A DNA stretch of 64,000 nucleotides from Clytia hemisphaerica (Eukaryota > Cnidaria > Hydrozoa > Leptothecata > Clytiidae): assembly GCA_902728285.1 (NCBI GenBank), contig CACVBU010000492.1, positions 1,120,787 through 1,184,786 on the forward strand. Direction: 5' to 3'. Below the pieces are notes generated by a model, which saw only the letters and a program-made list of their open reading frames with translations, was not told the origin of the DNA and made no database searches. Each line of letters opens with the position of its first letter. Position 1 is the stretch's first letter. Shown here one piece after another: positions 54,401 through 63,950 of this stretch. The translations under genes and the position numbers were made by a program.

Positions 54401-57400
54401 AAATTTAGTGAGCCACTGTATCGAATACTTTCGTTTCTAATTTGTTTTTCAATATCGCCACCACTGTCGCCATACCATGCGACTTGTTGTAATACTTTTG
54501 CCAAGGAAAATTAAAAATATCAAAACAGAGATATATGTTGGGGGATTCTGGCGCAGTCGCGCACACGCGCACGCGAACGAACATACAGAAAGTGAGTAAA
54601 AGGGAAATTCCCGGGATTCTAGCGCACACGCGCACGCAAACGATTTGAAAAAATGCTGAGTCATCAAAAAAAGTTGTCGAAAATTTGATTCTAGCGCAAT
54701 CGCACAATCACGCACGCGCACGCGAACGAGCATACAGAAAGTAAGTAAAGGGAAATTCCCGTACAGAAAGTGAGTCTGTTCAATGACGTCATTAACACTT
54801 ACGCCCGCGCGACCTAAAATGATCCGCGCGACCAAAAAAATTCCGTTGACTATGGTCAATGAAAGTATAAGTTAAATGGGCGGTATAAATAGGCGGGTTT
54901 AACGTATAGATTAAGCTGTAGTTTGATTGTCTTTCTGTTACGCCATGATGGCGTCCCAAGCCTTAATGAAACTTGATTTGCAGTTAACAGGAGTGTTTTG
55001 ATTACCACCCTCCCCCTCCCTACAGATATCAGTTTTTTAACGGCTGCAGGTGAACTCTGAAGTTTTTGTGTATCTAGTATACCTCGTGTACCTAGGTCGG
55101 TGATAATTTTTCCCCGAAAACTACTGCCAAAACATATGTATCAAAAGATGTAGCTACAATCATGGATAAAACATTGGAGACAAAGGAGAATTTCCCTGCG
55201 AAAATTTAAACACCACAAATGATTTTAAAGCGCATTAAAGTACGTTTGGAAAGTAGAGTTTTAAGTCTGAGTTTTAACATGAGACTTAAGCCTCAGGATC
55301 TTAGGATTTAAACGCTCAAATTTGCTCCAGAAAGGCTTGGAATATAACCTAGAAGCCACCGAACCCCTCCAGAATCGAAATATTTGAGGAAAGAAAGTGA
55401 GAGTGCTAATATAGCAATTCTAGCCCGAAATTTAATTTCTGAAAAACGTCAAAATACACTAAAATCTCTATTTGTTTCGACCATGATTTATCAACACACT
55501 CCCTAGATTGAAAAAAAGTATACCTTAAGGGAACTTATTTTGGCGGGAACTAATTTTGGCGAATTTGACGAATTTAGGCAAAATTCGCCAAAATTAGTTC
55601 CCGCCAAAATTAAATATTTTGCTCACTCGCCAAAATAAGTTCCCGCCAAAATTAAATTTTTTGTTCCCTTGCCTAAATAACCCCTGAAATTCATCAAAAT
55701 TGCTCAAAATAAGGCAAAATAGAACAGATTTACGCTGTCATTCGCCAAAATTAGTTCCCGCCAAAATTAAAAAAATTCACTATTCGCCAAAATAAGTTCC
55801 CGCCAAAATTAAAATATTTTAAGATTTTCGCCGCTCGCCAAAATTAGTTCGCGCCAAAATAAGTTCGCTTAAGGTAAGTTAAATCAGTTTTTAATAGCGA
55901 GTACCTCAGCAGAAACCTGTATATTTCAAAAAGTAAGCCTTTCAATCAACTTTTGACGCAAATTTGTAAGTTTTTGCTAAAATGTGGATACGAAATAAGT
56001 TGAGGCAAATTAGAAATTAGAAATTCATTACAGATCATTGATTTAGTATCAGAACGGAAATTTTTGCTATTTTCTATAAAAAGATTTCCGAAATGATTGG
56101 ATTTCATTGAACTGAAAATCAAGTCAAGTCAATCCTATCGGTAGAAAATATTTGAAAATGGGCAAAATGGTCGCGCTATGGAGGGTAGTAACTTTTGATC
56201 CATGAAAGATAAAATAATCGTGAAAACATATTTGAAATCAGCAAAGTTAAAATTTTCAGAAAAATATAAATTCTAGGTTTTTTTAAGGTTTTAACCATTT
56301 TCAGCAGAGAAACTTTGAACTGGTCTGCAGTCTTGGAAAATGACTCGAATGAAACCAAATCAAAAAATGATAAATGTGAAAATCTTGCCTACCCAACTGG
56401 CAAACAACGTTGTTTTTACGTTCAAATAACGTTGTTTGGACGTTATGAATGTCACACGGATGTTGTTTTGACGTTGTGTGCCGTTTGGGTATTAGTTAAG
56501 AAAGTTTAAAAGGGCTTGGTTTCTACGTGGTCGAAGGAAATTCTCCAAGTGGATATTCAAAATAAATATAATTGACAAATTTGGAGTATTCTCAAAACTT
56601 AAGGAAATGTTTTTAATGACCCCAAACCAAAAATAAATGCAAGCCTAACATTATAGTGAATACAATAATGGACTATTGAAATGATCAAAAAAGGAATTGC
56701 TTTAGTGTGAGAAATTTTCTTAAATCGAGATTTGCACCTATATTTTGCAGACTTTGTGAATGGCTAGAATACACCCCTGTGTCACAGACCCGCTGGGACC
56801 CCAGCCTCATTGGAAAATTTGACAAAAATTTCGTCCCCGTTAGGAAAATACCTTGAAACTTTAGACCTACTGGGAAATTGACTTTAATTTCATTCCCATT
56901 CGAAATTCATGTTTAAAAATTGCACTCCAAACCCATCCCCACTGGATCTTTTAACCTTGGAAGAAGAGATTTTCTATCCCCATTGGGCTCTCAATAAGTT
57001 CCACCAAGGCTGTGAGACAGGGGTGTTAGAATGAATTCGAACTGAAAACGGAAATTGTTTATTCGTCAACTTTGGACTTCTATAAAAATCTAAGCATGTG
57101 CTGTATTACAAATGACTCAAATGATATTGAAAATTATATACACGTTTTTTTATAATAAGAAACACGTTTAAAAGGAACTTGAAGCTCAAAATGGTCCGAA
57201 AAACTAGGAATTGTTAAGGAACAGCCCAGCCTGAGAATAACAAAACAAGTCAAGTCACAGAGAGTTAAACTTGAATTTGCACACATTTACAAAGCCTAAA
57301 CACAAAGATTTAACGATTTATTTTCGATTTCTGCTTCATTTTTGATTTATTTCTGATTTATTTCTGATTTATTTTTGATTTCTGATTTATTTCTGATTTA

Positions 57401-59689
57401 TTTATGATTTATGATTTATTTTTGATTTATTTTTGATTTATGATTTATTTTTGATTTATTTTTGATTCATAAAATTGTGTACGAGATTTATTTTAGTGAT
57501 TTGCCCCTCTCGGTTTGAAACGTCATAACGACTTATGATTATCAATTAAGTGGAAGAATCAGACTCTCACAGGAAAGTTCTAAGTCTCTTTTGGGAATTG
57601 GATGAGGGAAGGAGAGTGAACAATAAAATCATTACTGCGGACATAGCTAGTACACAAGAAATCGGCAAAAATCTGTTACTTGTATATACAGTGTATAATA
57701 AATCCTTGCTCAAAGGTTAATCACCTATCAATCTGTTTCTAAAATGAACCTTATCAAGAGTTATTGATTTGACTCTTACAAAATATATGTTTATATAAGA
57801 AAAATAAATATGCTCACATATGCTCACATTTCGTGCTATCCCTTGTTTACTTTGTAAGAACTAATTACCAAAAGGTACATCACCGTCTATCAAGAGTTAT
57901 TGATTTGATTCTTATAAAGTAAATGCTTATAAGAAAAATAAATAAGGTCATATTGTGCGCCATCCCTTGTTTACTTTGTAAGAACTAATTACCGAAAGGT
58001 ATATCACCGCCTATCAAGAGTTATTGATTTGATTCTTATAAAGTATATGCTTATAAGAAAAATGAATATGCTCATGTTGCACGAAATCCCTTCTTTACTT
58101 TGTGAGATCTAATTACCGAAAGGTATATCACCGCCTATCAAAAGTTATTGATTTGATTCTTAAGTATATATTTATAAGAAAAAATAAATATGGCTATATT
58201 GCGCGCTATCCCTTGTTTACTTTTTAGGAACTAATTACCCAAAGGTATATCACCATCTATCGAGAGTTATTGATTTGATTCTTTAAAAGTATTGCTTATA
58301 AGAAAATAAGAAAATAATCCAAACTGTGAAGCTAAAGACGCTAAGATATATGACGTAATCCAAAAAAAAAACCCCACGAAAATCGTCTGTGGCTATACGT
58401 GCGTGTAATTTGTAAATTAAATTTAGTGAGCCACTGTATCGAATACTTTCGTTTCTAATTTGTTTTTCAATATCGCCACCACTGTCGCCATACCATGCGA
58501 CTTGTTGTAATACTTTTGCCAAGGAAAATTAAAACATAATTAATAAAAATTTGACGTCAATCAGAAAGGTTGTGCTCTTCGTTTTTTCAAAAAAATGGAG
58601 AACTTTTAATAAAATTTCAAAAAATGGAAAAAACAACCAAAATTCGACAAAAACTGGCATCACCTGACAAGAACCTGACCCTTGATGAAGATGAGATTGA
58701 CAACAACCGTTGTACGGAGCATAATTGCATTAAAGATAATGAAAAAATGAAGATTCAATGCCATAAATGTCAAAGAATGCTACATTATGCCTGCACTGGA
58801 CTACCACCATAAAAACATAATTAACAAAACTATTCTCCACTTTTTTCGTTTTTATCAGTTTAAGTTATTTGTATATCAATACTCTTAGGTTCCAAATAAC
58901 CGGGGGTGTTTTTAAAATTTTATCAAACGGGGGGGACCTAACTGCTTGGGGGTTGGAAATTGTCCTTGCGAAAACCCAAAAATAAGGTAAATATAGGCTA
59001 AAATCAGGCTACTTAAAGCAGAGTAAGGGACCTTCTCTTTGAAAGCTGAAAAAAAATCTTAATACAATTAATAAACTGGGGGGGGGGGGGGGCCTAATAA
59101 GTCCGGGGTTAAAGTGGGGGGGGGTGATTATTAGAACCTAAGAGTACTTTTCTCTTTCTACAATGACAGATATTACACCCCTGTGTCAAAGGTCCGGTGG
59201 ACCCCCCACCCCGATGGAAAAATAGGCCGAAAATCGTCCCGATGGAAAAAATACCCTATAATTTCANAAACACTCTCAAATTTTCCAAATAGTTCTTTGG
59301 TAGTAGAGGCATAATTGGAACGAATCATTTTTTCGATATTTTTCTCTCAGTACACCAAGTGGGCCGTCACTCTATTTTTTTAAACTTCAGAGTTTTTTTC
59401 AGAAATATTGGGTCTAACATGTCCATTATTTATTATTTACGTAAAACTGCTTCGTTCAAAACATGCTCTTCATATCAAAGAGAACGTGTTGAAAATTTCA
59501 AGTCAAAAGCTTCAACCCCGAATATAAGTCCAGATTGATATTTTTATTCTTAGTTAGGGCGTGTACGCCGTGCATTTGAAAGCAAAAAATATTTGACACG
59601 CTCAATGGATAAAATTTCGGAACGTTTCAATTCATTATTTACGTACCTTGTGCCACTGATTGTGTAATCCCTGTAGCAGCAGAAGCCAT
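45777..59689 (-). CDS. HEPN-NB-ARC-TPR protein (NLR-like), gene span, two exons
   Basis: Two exons, 59689-59647 and 48430-45777, join in phase (VAQ|A) and give a predicted 898-aa protein. Domain order: DZIP3-type HEPN with an Rx4H motif, NB-ARC P-loop ATPase, winged-helix-like linker, and about seven 42-residue TPRs of kinesin-light-chain type. Proteins with this plan act as intracellular sensors: the TPRs bind a ligand, NB-ARC oligomerises on ATP, and the N-terminal domain acts as effector. Here the effector would be an RNase. That role is inferred from architecture only. The 11.2-kb intron contains a tandem duplication. The 3' end is cut by a transposon. Whether the product is expressed or functional is unknown. 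Confidence 0.7.
45798..45807. other. Target-site duplication, right copy
   Basis: CTCGATCGCT directly after the right end of the 4.5-kb element; identical to 41242-41251. On the coding strand it is the AIE part of a TPR unit. Confidence 0.65.
45798..46166 (-). repeat. Three near-identical TPR-coding units (126/126/117 bp)
   Basis: Units at 46041-46166, 45915-46040 and 45798-45914 differ by few bases. Each begins CTCGATCGCTTTGATGTAAT on the plus strand. The last lacks 9 nt (three residues). Upstream TPRs in the same gene are far more diverged, so these three arose by recent unequal exchange or conversion. Confidence 0.9.
48431..48707. other. Start of the NLR-gene intron
   Basis: Short AT-rich stretch with a perfect palindrome-like TTTTAATTAAAACTGAATAA near 48532. 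No other feature. Confidence 0.5.
49060..49310 (+). repeat. Dispersed repeat, copy related to 7636-7872
   Basis: Contains GTTTGGAAAGTAGAGTTTTA and CCTCAGGATCTTAGGATTTA; repeated in the second duplicon at 55195-55450 and, diverged, in an SDHA intron. Confidence 0.65.
49370..49721. mobile_element. Foldback MITE CCTTAAGGGAAC, copy 1, TA TSD
   Basis: Ends CCTTAAGGGAACTTATTTTG and inverse, flanked by TA (49368-49369, 49722-49723). The body is built of alternating TTCGCCAAAATTAGTTCCCG and CCGCCAAAATTAAA modules in both orientations. Confidence 0.88.
51431..51582. mobile_element. hAT-like MITE, 152 bp, only in duplicon copy 1
   Basis: Exact 8-bp duplication TATTAGTT (51423-51430, 51583-51590). The left end is TAGACTGGCACG; the right end, inverted, is GAGGCTAGACTAGC. 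The interior TCGTTCTCCTACGCAG plus ACAAACG/AGCAAAC-type sequence is shared with 60615-60715. It is absent at the matching place in copy 2, where another MITE is found instead. Confidence 0.85.
51874..52129. mobile_element. MITE ACACCCCTGT, copy 1, 256 bp
   Basis: Ends ACACCCCTGTGTCACAGACC and (inverted) ACACCCCTGTCTCACAGCCT with flanking TAGAAT (51868-51873, 52130-52135). The same insertion is in duplicon copy 2 (56771-57026), so it predates the duplication. A partial copy lies at 59174-59270. Confidence 0.85.
52430..52815. repeat. (GATTTATTTTT)n short tandem repeat, copy 1
   Basis: Many 11-12-bp units GATTTATTTTT/GATTTATTTCT in two blocks separated by ~130 bp; shorter in duplicon copy 2 (57325-57475). 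Confidence 0.9.
53215..54295. repeat. Tandem repeat, ~121-bp unit, about nine copies
   Basis: Each unit has CCATCCCTTGTTTACTTTGT, AGAACTAATTACCGAAAGGT, CACCGTCTATCAAGAGTTAT and the hairpin CTTATAAAGTATATGCTTAT+AAG. Neighbouring units near 53500-54100 are almost identical. The second duplicon has about four units (57830-58290). Confidence 0.93.
54517..54847. repeat. CGCGCACACG-rich spacer between duplicons
   Basis: Three diverged units contain GATTCTAGCGCA, CACGCGCACGCGAACGA, CATACAGAAAGTGAGTAAA and GGGAAATTCCCG. It is locally rich in CpG compared with its surroundings. ORFs here are repeat artefacts. Confidence 0.75.
55523..55874. mobile_element. Foldback MITE CCTTAAGGGAAC, copy 2
   Basis: Inherited with the duplicon; TA flanks (55521-55522, 55875-55876). 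The right terminus has mutated to GTTCGCTTAAGG. Confidence 0.88.
56392..56489. mobile_element. 98-bp MITE related to the ends of the 4.5-kb element
   Basis: Ends CCCAACTGGCAAACAACGTT and (inverted) CCCAAACGGCACACAACGTC, flanked by TA. Four AACGTT/ACGTT motifs lie inside. The termini resemble CCCAGCCGGCACACAACGTT at 41252, so this may be a minimal form of the same family, though the flanking duplication differs. Confidence 0.75.
56771..57026. mobile_element. MITE ACACCCCTGT, copy 2
   Basis: Orthologous to 51874-52129 within the duplicon; TAGAAT flanks at 56765-56770 and 57027-57032. Confidence 0.85.
57325..57475. repeat. (GATTTATTTTT)n short tandem repeat, copy 2
   Basis: Contracted version of 52430-52815. 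Confidence 0.9.
57830..58290. repeat. Tandem repeat, ~121-bp unit, about four copies
   Basis: Contracted version of the array at 53215-54295, with the same unit. Confidence 0.92.
58570..58812 (+). pseudogene. Truncated zinc-finger (PHD-like) N-terminal fragment
   Basis: The likely start is the ATG at 58624 (MEKTTKIRQKLASPDKNLTL). It runs to C-x4-C ... IQCHKCQRMLHYACTGLPP and stops. The spacing of Cys/His in CTEHNC...CHKCQRMLHYAC is that of the first half of a PHD-type finger, as found at the start of ORF1-like proteins of some retroelements. The second half is missing. ACATAATTAA occurs both just before (58532) and after (58815) the ORF, which may be a target duplication around an inserted fragment. 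Confidence 0.45.
58880..59145. mobile_element. MITE TACTCTTAGGTTC, copy 1
   Basis: Left ACTCTTAGGTTCCAAATAAC is inverted at the right (TTATTAGAACCTAAGAGTA). The interior has G-runs (up to 14) and GGTAAATATAGGCTAAAATC, also present at 61650. Confidence 0.75.
59174..59270 (+). repeat. Partial copy of the ACACCCCTGT MITE
   Basis: ACACCCCTGTGTCAAAGGTC then CCCCACCCCGATGGAAAAAT-like sequence, matching the left ~95 bp of 51874-52129. The undetermined base N at 59267 is in this copy. Confidence 0.65.
59647..59689 (-). CDS. Predicted first coding exon of the HEPN-NB-ARC-TPR gene
   Basis: ATG at 59687-59689 opens MASAATGITQSVAQ and ends in phase 1 at a strong donor (CAAG|GTACGT). The only large minus-strand exon downstream, 48430-45777, begins with two bases that complete an Ala codon and stays open (APTTAPLKSIRTGE...) into the HEPN domain. 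The match of phase, strand and small/polar N-terminus supports the join, but no transcript evidence is available. Confidence 0.6.
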
Positions 59690-60761
59690 GTCAAATTCAA
59701 ATTTGAAGTCGAAATTGAAAAAAACAACAATCAAACAAAATTAGCAAGAAAACGACGCTCTTATTTTTATCTACTAAACGTTTTATGAGTGTTGACTCAT
59801 CATCAGAACTTTCATGATTTTTTTTATTTACTGCTTACTATTGTATGTCTGTTTGCTTTTTATCTTTGTGTAAACTTTCGTTTCATTTCGCAACCAATGT
59901 TTTTGTTCTCGTTAAGTTTGTTTTGATAGAGGGATCGAATTCTTTTCAAAAAAAACAAAATCTTTTTTGCAGTTATCAAGGACCCCCTTGAATAATTGTA
60001 GAAAAAAGTAATAGTGGGGTACTAGTACTATATTACGCATTTGAGGGTGTTCCCATCTTCCTAGAGGTGGGTTTTTTTTTGGTGATTCCTGACTTGTTCC
60101 TGAACCTCTGTGCAAAATTTCATCTACACCATTTTTGTCTGGGTAGTTATGCAATTTTAGCTGATTAAATACCCTGGTTGACTGGAAGTCTCCCTCTGAG
60201 AGGGGGATCTTCTTGTAACAACATGAGAAAGATGAAACGGAATGTATTGGCTCCAAAGTCTAGGAGCAACTGATATATAGCCCTTGTTTCTAGACTACAC
60301 GTTTTTTTATAAAATCATCTAAAAAGATGTTCTTAATTTTTTTGGGCTTAAGCTTAAAAATGTTCTAAATATGTTCTTTTATTCAACTTTTTTTGAGCAT
60401 TTTGGGCATTTTTTTGAGTGTTTAGAGTCCACGAAGCCTTAAAATGTTCAACTTGGTCTTAGTATTTTTGCCATCGAACCCGTTTGTAATATTGTGCGTT
60501 CCCAAAACTAGAATGGTTGTGACAGTATCTCTATGGAAAAGTGAGCATAGGATTTAGGTAAGCGTAGGAAGAAAATTTGTTGGTTAAAGGGGCTGAAAGT
60601 GTTATTCAACACCGTCTCGCCGCCGCTTGCTGCGTTCTCCTACGCAGATCTTATATTTTAACAAACGCTCACCACCTTCTGACATGATCAGTTAATAGGT
60701 AATACTTGTCTATCAAAACAGTAAATAACTAGTCATTAGCGCAAAAACATCAAAAAGCTGA
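59690..60761. other. Presumed NLR-gene promoter side, then non-coding
   Basis: The region upstream of the predicted start at 59689 should hold the promoter; no TATA box or other element could be assigned with confidence. A hairpin CTCCCTCTGAGAGGGGGA lies near 60190. 60615-60715 is related to the hAT-like MITE at 51431. A single TACACGTTTTTTTATAAAAT end is near 60297. Confidence 0.45.
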
Positions 60762-61136
60762 TACATGTTTTTTTTATAAGCATAACGGTTATAAGCATAT
60801 GAAGGCCCACATTTACAGAATTCCCACGCATAACATGAGCATATATGTCAGCCAAAAATATTTTTCAAGCTGTCATTATTTATCTCTGTATAAAAAGATT
60901 TGGTAGAGATCAAGTAAAAAAAGAAATTCCACGGCTAGCTACATTCAACTGCTCTAAAAATTAGAACAAATTTTTACAAAATTTCTGAAATTTCACTAAA
61001 AACTTGGCTTGGCATGGGGTGAATTATAAGCATGATTTGTAGGCATATAATAAGCATAAGCTATGCCTGGATGCTTTAAGAACTCAAGCATACAAAAGCC
61101 TGACAAAGGGGCCTACACTTGCTTATAAAAAAACGT
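60762..61136. mobile_element. MITE of the TACACG...TTATAAG family, ~375 bp
   Basis: Left TACATGTTTTTTTTATAAGC and right GCTTATAAAAAAACGT are inverted. The interior repeats AAGCATAT/GCATAAG. Confidence 0.6.
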
Positions 61137-61531
61137 TTGAAACCAGGTTAGCCATGCATCACAACTTAACTACGTTGCATCATAACTAGCACAGTTTAAC
61201 GTTGTACCTACGGCTAATTTTCAATATTCATTGCCGGGTCTGTTGTCATTGTCTTTTCTCATTTGAAATCTTTTAAACCGACCACTATGATGGAGTGTTT
61301 GTGAGAGAGGGGAGATGATGAGAGAAGCGTTGTTATTTGATACACTCTAGTACAGATTGACTGTAACTTTATCTTATATTGTTGACAGACGAATCAAAGA
61401 ATTTGTTTTTGTCATTCGTATCAAAACATCAACCTTAAAACTTGAGAGATCATGTGATCCTTTGGTGCGGAAAATACACTTCAAAGCGCTTTCTTATCAG
61501 CTCCGAGTTCAAATTCACAATTATAGATGAT

Positions 61532-61675
61532 TACTCTTAGGTTCTAAAGAAACGGAGGGGTTCGAATAAATGGAGGGGGTTAGAAAATTTTCAGAATTGT
61601 AATAAAAACAGGGGGTTCTAATTGCTGGGGGTCAGAAATTGTAAAAGTAAGGTAAATATAGGCTAAAATCAGACT
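61532..61675 (+). mobile_element. MITE TACTCTTAGGTTC, copy 2 (right end missing)
   Basis: TTACTCTTAGGTTCTAAAGA, GGGGGTT runs and GGTAAATATAGGCTAAAATC match 58880-59000; no inverted right terminus was found. Confidence 0.6.
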
Positions 61676-62874
61676 TTTTCGGGCCAATTTTGTCCCTGCG
61701 TATTTACAGCTTTTTAAAGCTTAGTGATAGCACTAGATAATACCCTGACGCATTGCCAAAAGATTACGTATTCAAAAAACAAAACGTGAGGTTTCAATTG
61801 TTTTGAGAAGTCCTCCCTATGTACCCTGGGTACCAGAGGCCAAGTTTTCATAAGAGTGTCAATCAGGCGAAAATAAAAAAATGTAGTGTTTCCGTAAACC
61901 GGCCGGGTGAAAAAACAAATTTTCTGACCCGGCCGCAGACTAGGGGTTCAGGTATATTGTTCATCATAAAGAAAATCAAGTTGACCGCTCGCAAGCTATC
62001 AAACGTCGTTTGGCTAGATATTTCCGCTTTAAATCAAGTTTTGTTCGTTAGTAGTTGATACATAAATACAAGATAGCTTTCTTCATACTGTTTGTACATA
62101 AAAGTTATCTTTAAAGTTCTATTTCAATGATCTTAAGTTATCAAAAATAGCACGAGATCTTTTTTCTTTCAACCGCATTCCGGAAATACTACATTTTTAT
62201 ATTTTCGCCTCAAATTTTATTTTTAAAACCCAGAACACAGAAATCGAATTAATGACACCCATAGCCCTGAAGCAAATGTTTCACTCGATCCAAGTACTCA
62301 AATCTTCCTTTGATCTGGAGGAGTGGAGAGGATTTTTTTAGATTGGATTCCAAGCCATCACACGCCCGCTACAGTTTGCGATGAAGAATTGACAATCTTG
62401 TTTTTTGTGTTTGATACGAACGATGAAGTCGTGCAAAAAACTGTAAGTCTTTTAATATTATAGATAATAGCTTGAAAAAATAATCACCCAGCTTCTTTTT
62501 ATCCCCCCAAAAAAATTAATCTTTTCTCCGTTTGAAGAATTTCTATGACCCAATTTCCACTCAATTTGTGTGCCATAATAGGGTATTTATTTCTAAAGTT
62601 AAGGGAAACTACCAGGAAGTTTATTTGGCGATATTTGTTTTAATTTGAATCATCTATTGAGACAAGGTGAAGCGTGGCGCTGCAGATCAAATCTGTGTTT
62701 TGACTGAACGCGCCAATCTTTATGATTATAAAAGGAACAGTCTGTTTATCGCAACAACTCATGCTAAATACACATTTTTCCGGTTAGCCGTTTCGTATAA
62801 AAAGTCACCAAAATTTTGAGTAAACAAACCATCCCATTGGCTAAAAGCAAAGATAGATATATAGATGGATAGAT
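61676..62874. other. Non-coding or unassigned
   Basis: A stop-free but ATG-less frame (62096-62340) is Phe-rich and not convincing. The 79-codon ORF at 61819-62058 has no recognisable domain. No repeats with partners were found. Confidence 0.45.
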
Positions 62875-63072
62875 ATGCTCTCCGATACATCGGAATGGGT
62901 CCTTACCCACGATGGAGTAGGAATCACAGCGCAAGCAGACATTGCAACCCTGCAGATGCGACCTGCCAAGTCAGTCATGGTGTATACCACGACACTCAAA
63001 CTACACGGGAGAACGGATGTCCTCGCAGGTGTAGAACCTCTTGTCTCAGCATGCCACAATCCATTGAATTAA
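62875..63072 (+). CDS. Unrecognised short ORF, GC-richer than flanks
   Basis: 65 codons, MLSDTSEWVLTHDGVGITAQ, then MRPAKSVMVYTTTLKLHGRT, ending SACHNPLN. Base composition is visibly richer in G and C than the neighbouring DNA, and all codon positions look used, suggesting real coding origin. The opposite strand is also open (62841-63059), so strand is uncertain. No family recognised; it may be an exon or a piece of a mobile element. Confidence 0.3.
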   Translation: MLSDTSEWVLTHDGVGITAQADIATLQMRPAKSVMVYTTTLKLHGRTDVLAGVEPLVSACHNPLN

Positions 63073-63201
63073 AAAGCAAAAACAAAACAATGTGCAGAGT
63101 ATGAGAAAATTTGCTTTCTGTGCTCTTACTCACGTCGATATTTATTCGAGCTGTGATACTCATGGTACCCCCCTCTGGGAGAGGGTATTCTCTGGTTTCA
63201 G

Positions 63202-63380
63202 TCAGTAACGAAAAATAAATACATCGGGACGAGGTTGATGGTTAGCTTCTAGTTTTACCAGATCCTGAATTCCTTCAAGAGCGAGACAAATTTTGTCGAT
63301 GATTTGTTTCTGTCTCTTGTCTTGTCCTTCCATCCCTGTTTTGAAATTTCTTTCCAAAAAACTTGTGTAAATATGCGATT
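63202..63380 (-). CDS. Possible terminal exon of an unrecognised minus-strand gene
   Basis: After an acceptor-like GGCTACCCAG the frame reads SHIYTSFLERNFKTGMEGQD, then KRQKQIIDKICLALEGIQDL and ends PRPDVFIFRY before TGA at 63202-63204. It is helical and amphipathic with balanced charge, unlike chance translation of this DNA. An ATG at 63396 would give an intact 64-aa ORF instead. Upstream exons would lie beyond the right edge or in 63.4-64 kb. I do not recognise the family. Confidence 0.4.
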
Positions 63381-63587
63381 CTGGGTAGCCTTCCACAGGG
63401 GAGGATATTATTATTCGGTGTTTTTCTACATGTTGTTACCGCTTCGGTAAATATTAAAAAAAACGGTCCAAGTTTTGTAGTCTTTTGTTGAAGATCTTTC
63501 GTATTTTTGCTTTTCTTTACATAGTTCTGGACTAGTTGTGTTGATTGGTCAAGGTCTCCTTCTTTTTACACCTGGCCCAAGTTTTTG

Positions 63588-63640
63588 TTTCAGTGACCTG
63601 TGACTTGTGACCTGCGTTTTGAACTAGCTGCAATTTTTCA
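63588..63640 (-). repeat. Fragment of the 2.3-kb foldback's outer end
   Basis: GTGACCTGTGACTTGTGACC then TTTTGAACTAGCTGCAA is a diverged match to 44884-44935. Confidence 0.6.
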
Positions 63641-63814
63641 AAATGAAAAAATATGAAAAATTTAACAACAAAGCTGAGCCTGGATTTGATGAATTTCAAA
63701 CAATTTGAGGGTCAAAATAGTAAAATTGGGCGATGCCTAATAAACCTTAATTTTTGTTCTAAAAATAACAGCAGGTTAAGAACAATTTGATGATCAAAGT
63801 GTCATTGAACTACG

Positions 63815-63950
63815 GCCTCGAAAAATATTCACTGCTGGCTCTTATAAAAAAATATGTAGCAATACTAATCTAACCATACTTAGTGGATGAACAAAATTTT
63901 CTTTCTTTCTTTGTTGACACTGTTCGCCCTCAATATTGAATTAAAGACTA
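63815..63950 (+). repeat. Repeat related to 33905-34440, without its centre
   Basis: AAAAATATTCACTGCTGGCT, then TAGTGGATGAACAAAATTTTC and TTGTTGACACTGTTCGCCCT. These match the two outer flanks of the CGACGGTA element at 33.9-34.4 kb. Confidence 0.6.

Larger units (their letters stand above)
48708..54516 (+). repeat. Tandem segmental duplication, copy 1 (5.8 kb), in NLR-gene intron
   Basis: It begins GACTATGGTCAATGAAAGTA and ends CCAAGGAAAATTAAAA; the same limits bound 54848-58534. Long blocks (for example 48950-49370 against 55085-55500) are almost identical. Copy 1 keeps ~1 kb (about 50040-51290) that copy 2 lacks, and has more units of the 121-bp repeat. No gene is inside. Confidence 0.92.
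54848..58534 (+). repeat. Tandem segmental duplication, copy 2 (3.7 kb)
   Basis: Same orientation and limits as copy 1, shortened by loss of ~1 kb and of tandem-repeat units. It contains the second CCTTAAGGGAAC foldback (55523-55874) and its own private MITE (56392-56489). Confidence 0.92.

Noticed and set aside
59912-60256. 114-codon minus-strand ORF
   Set aside because: No recognisable motif, crosses a hairpin (CTCCCTCTGAGAGGGGGA) and low-complexity DNA; probably repeat-derived.
62096-62340. 81-codon stop-free frame ending LEEWRGFF
   Set aside because: No upstream acceptor or start, Phe-rich, no recognised family; within chance expectation.
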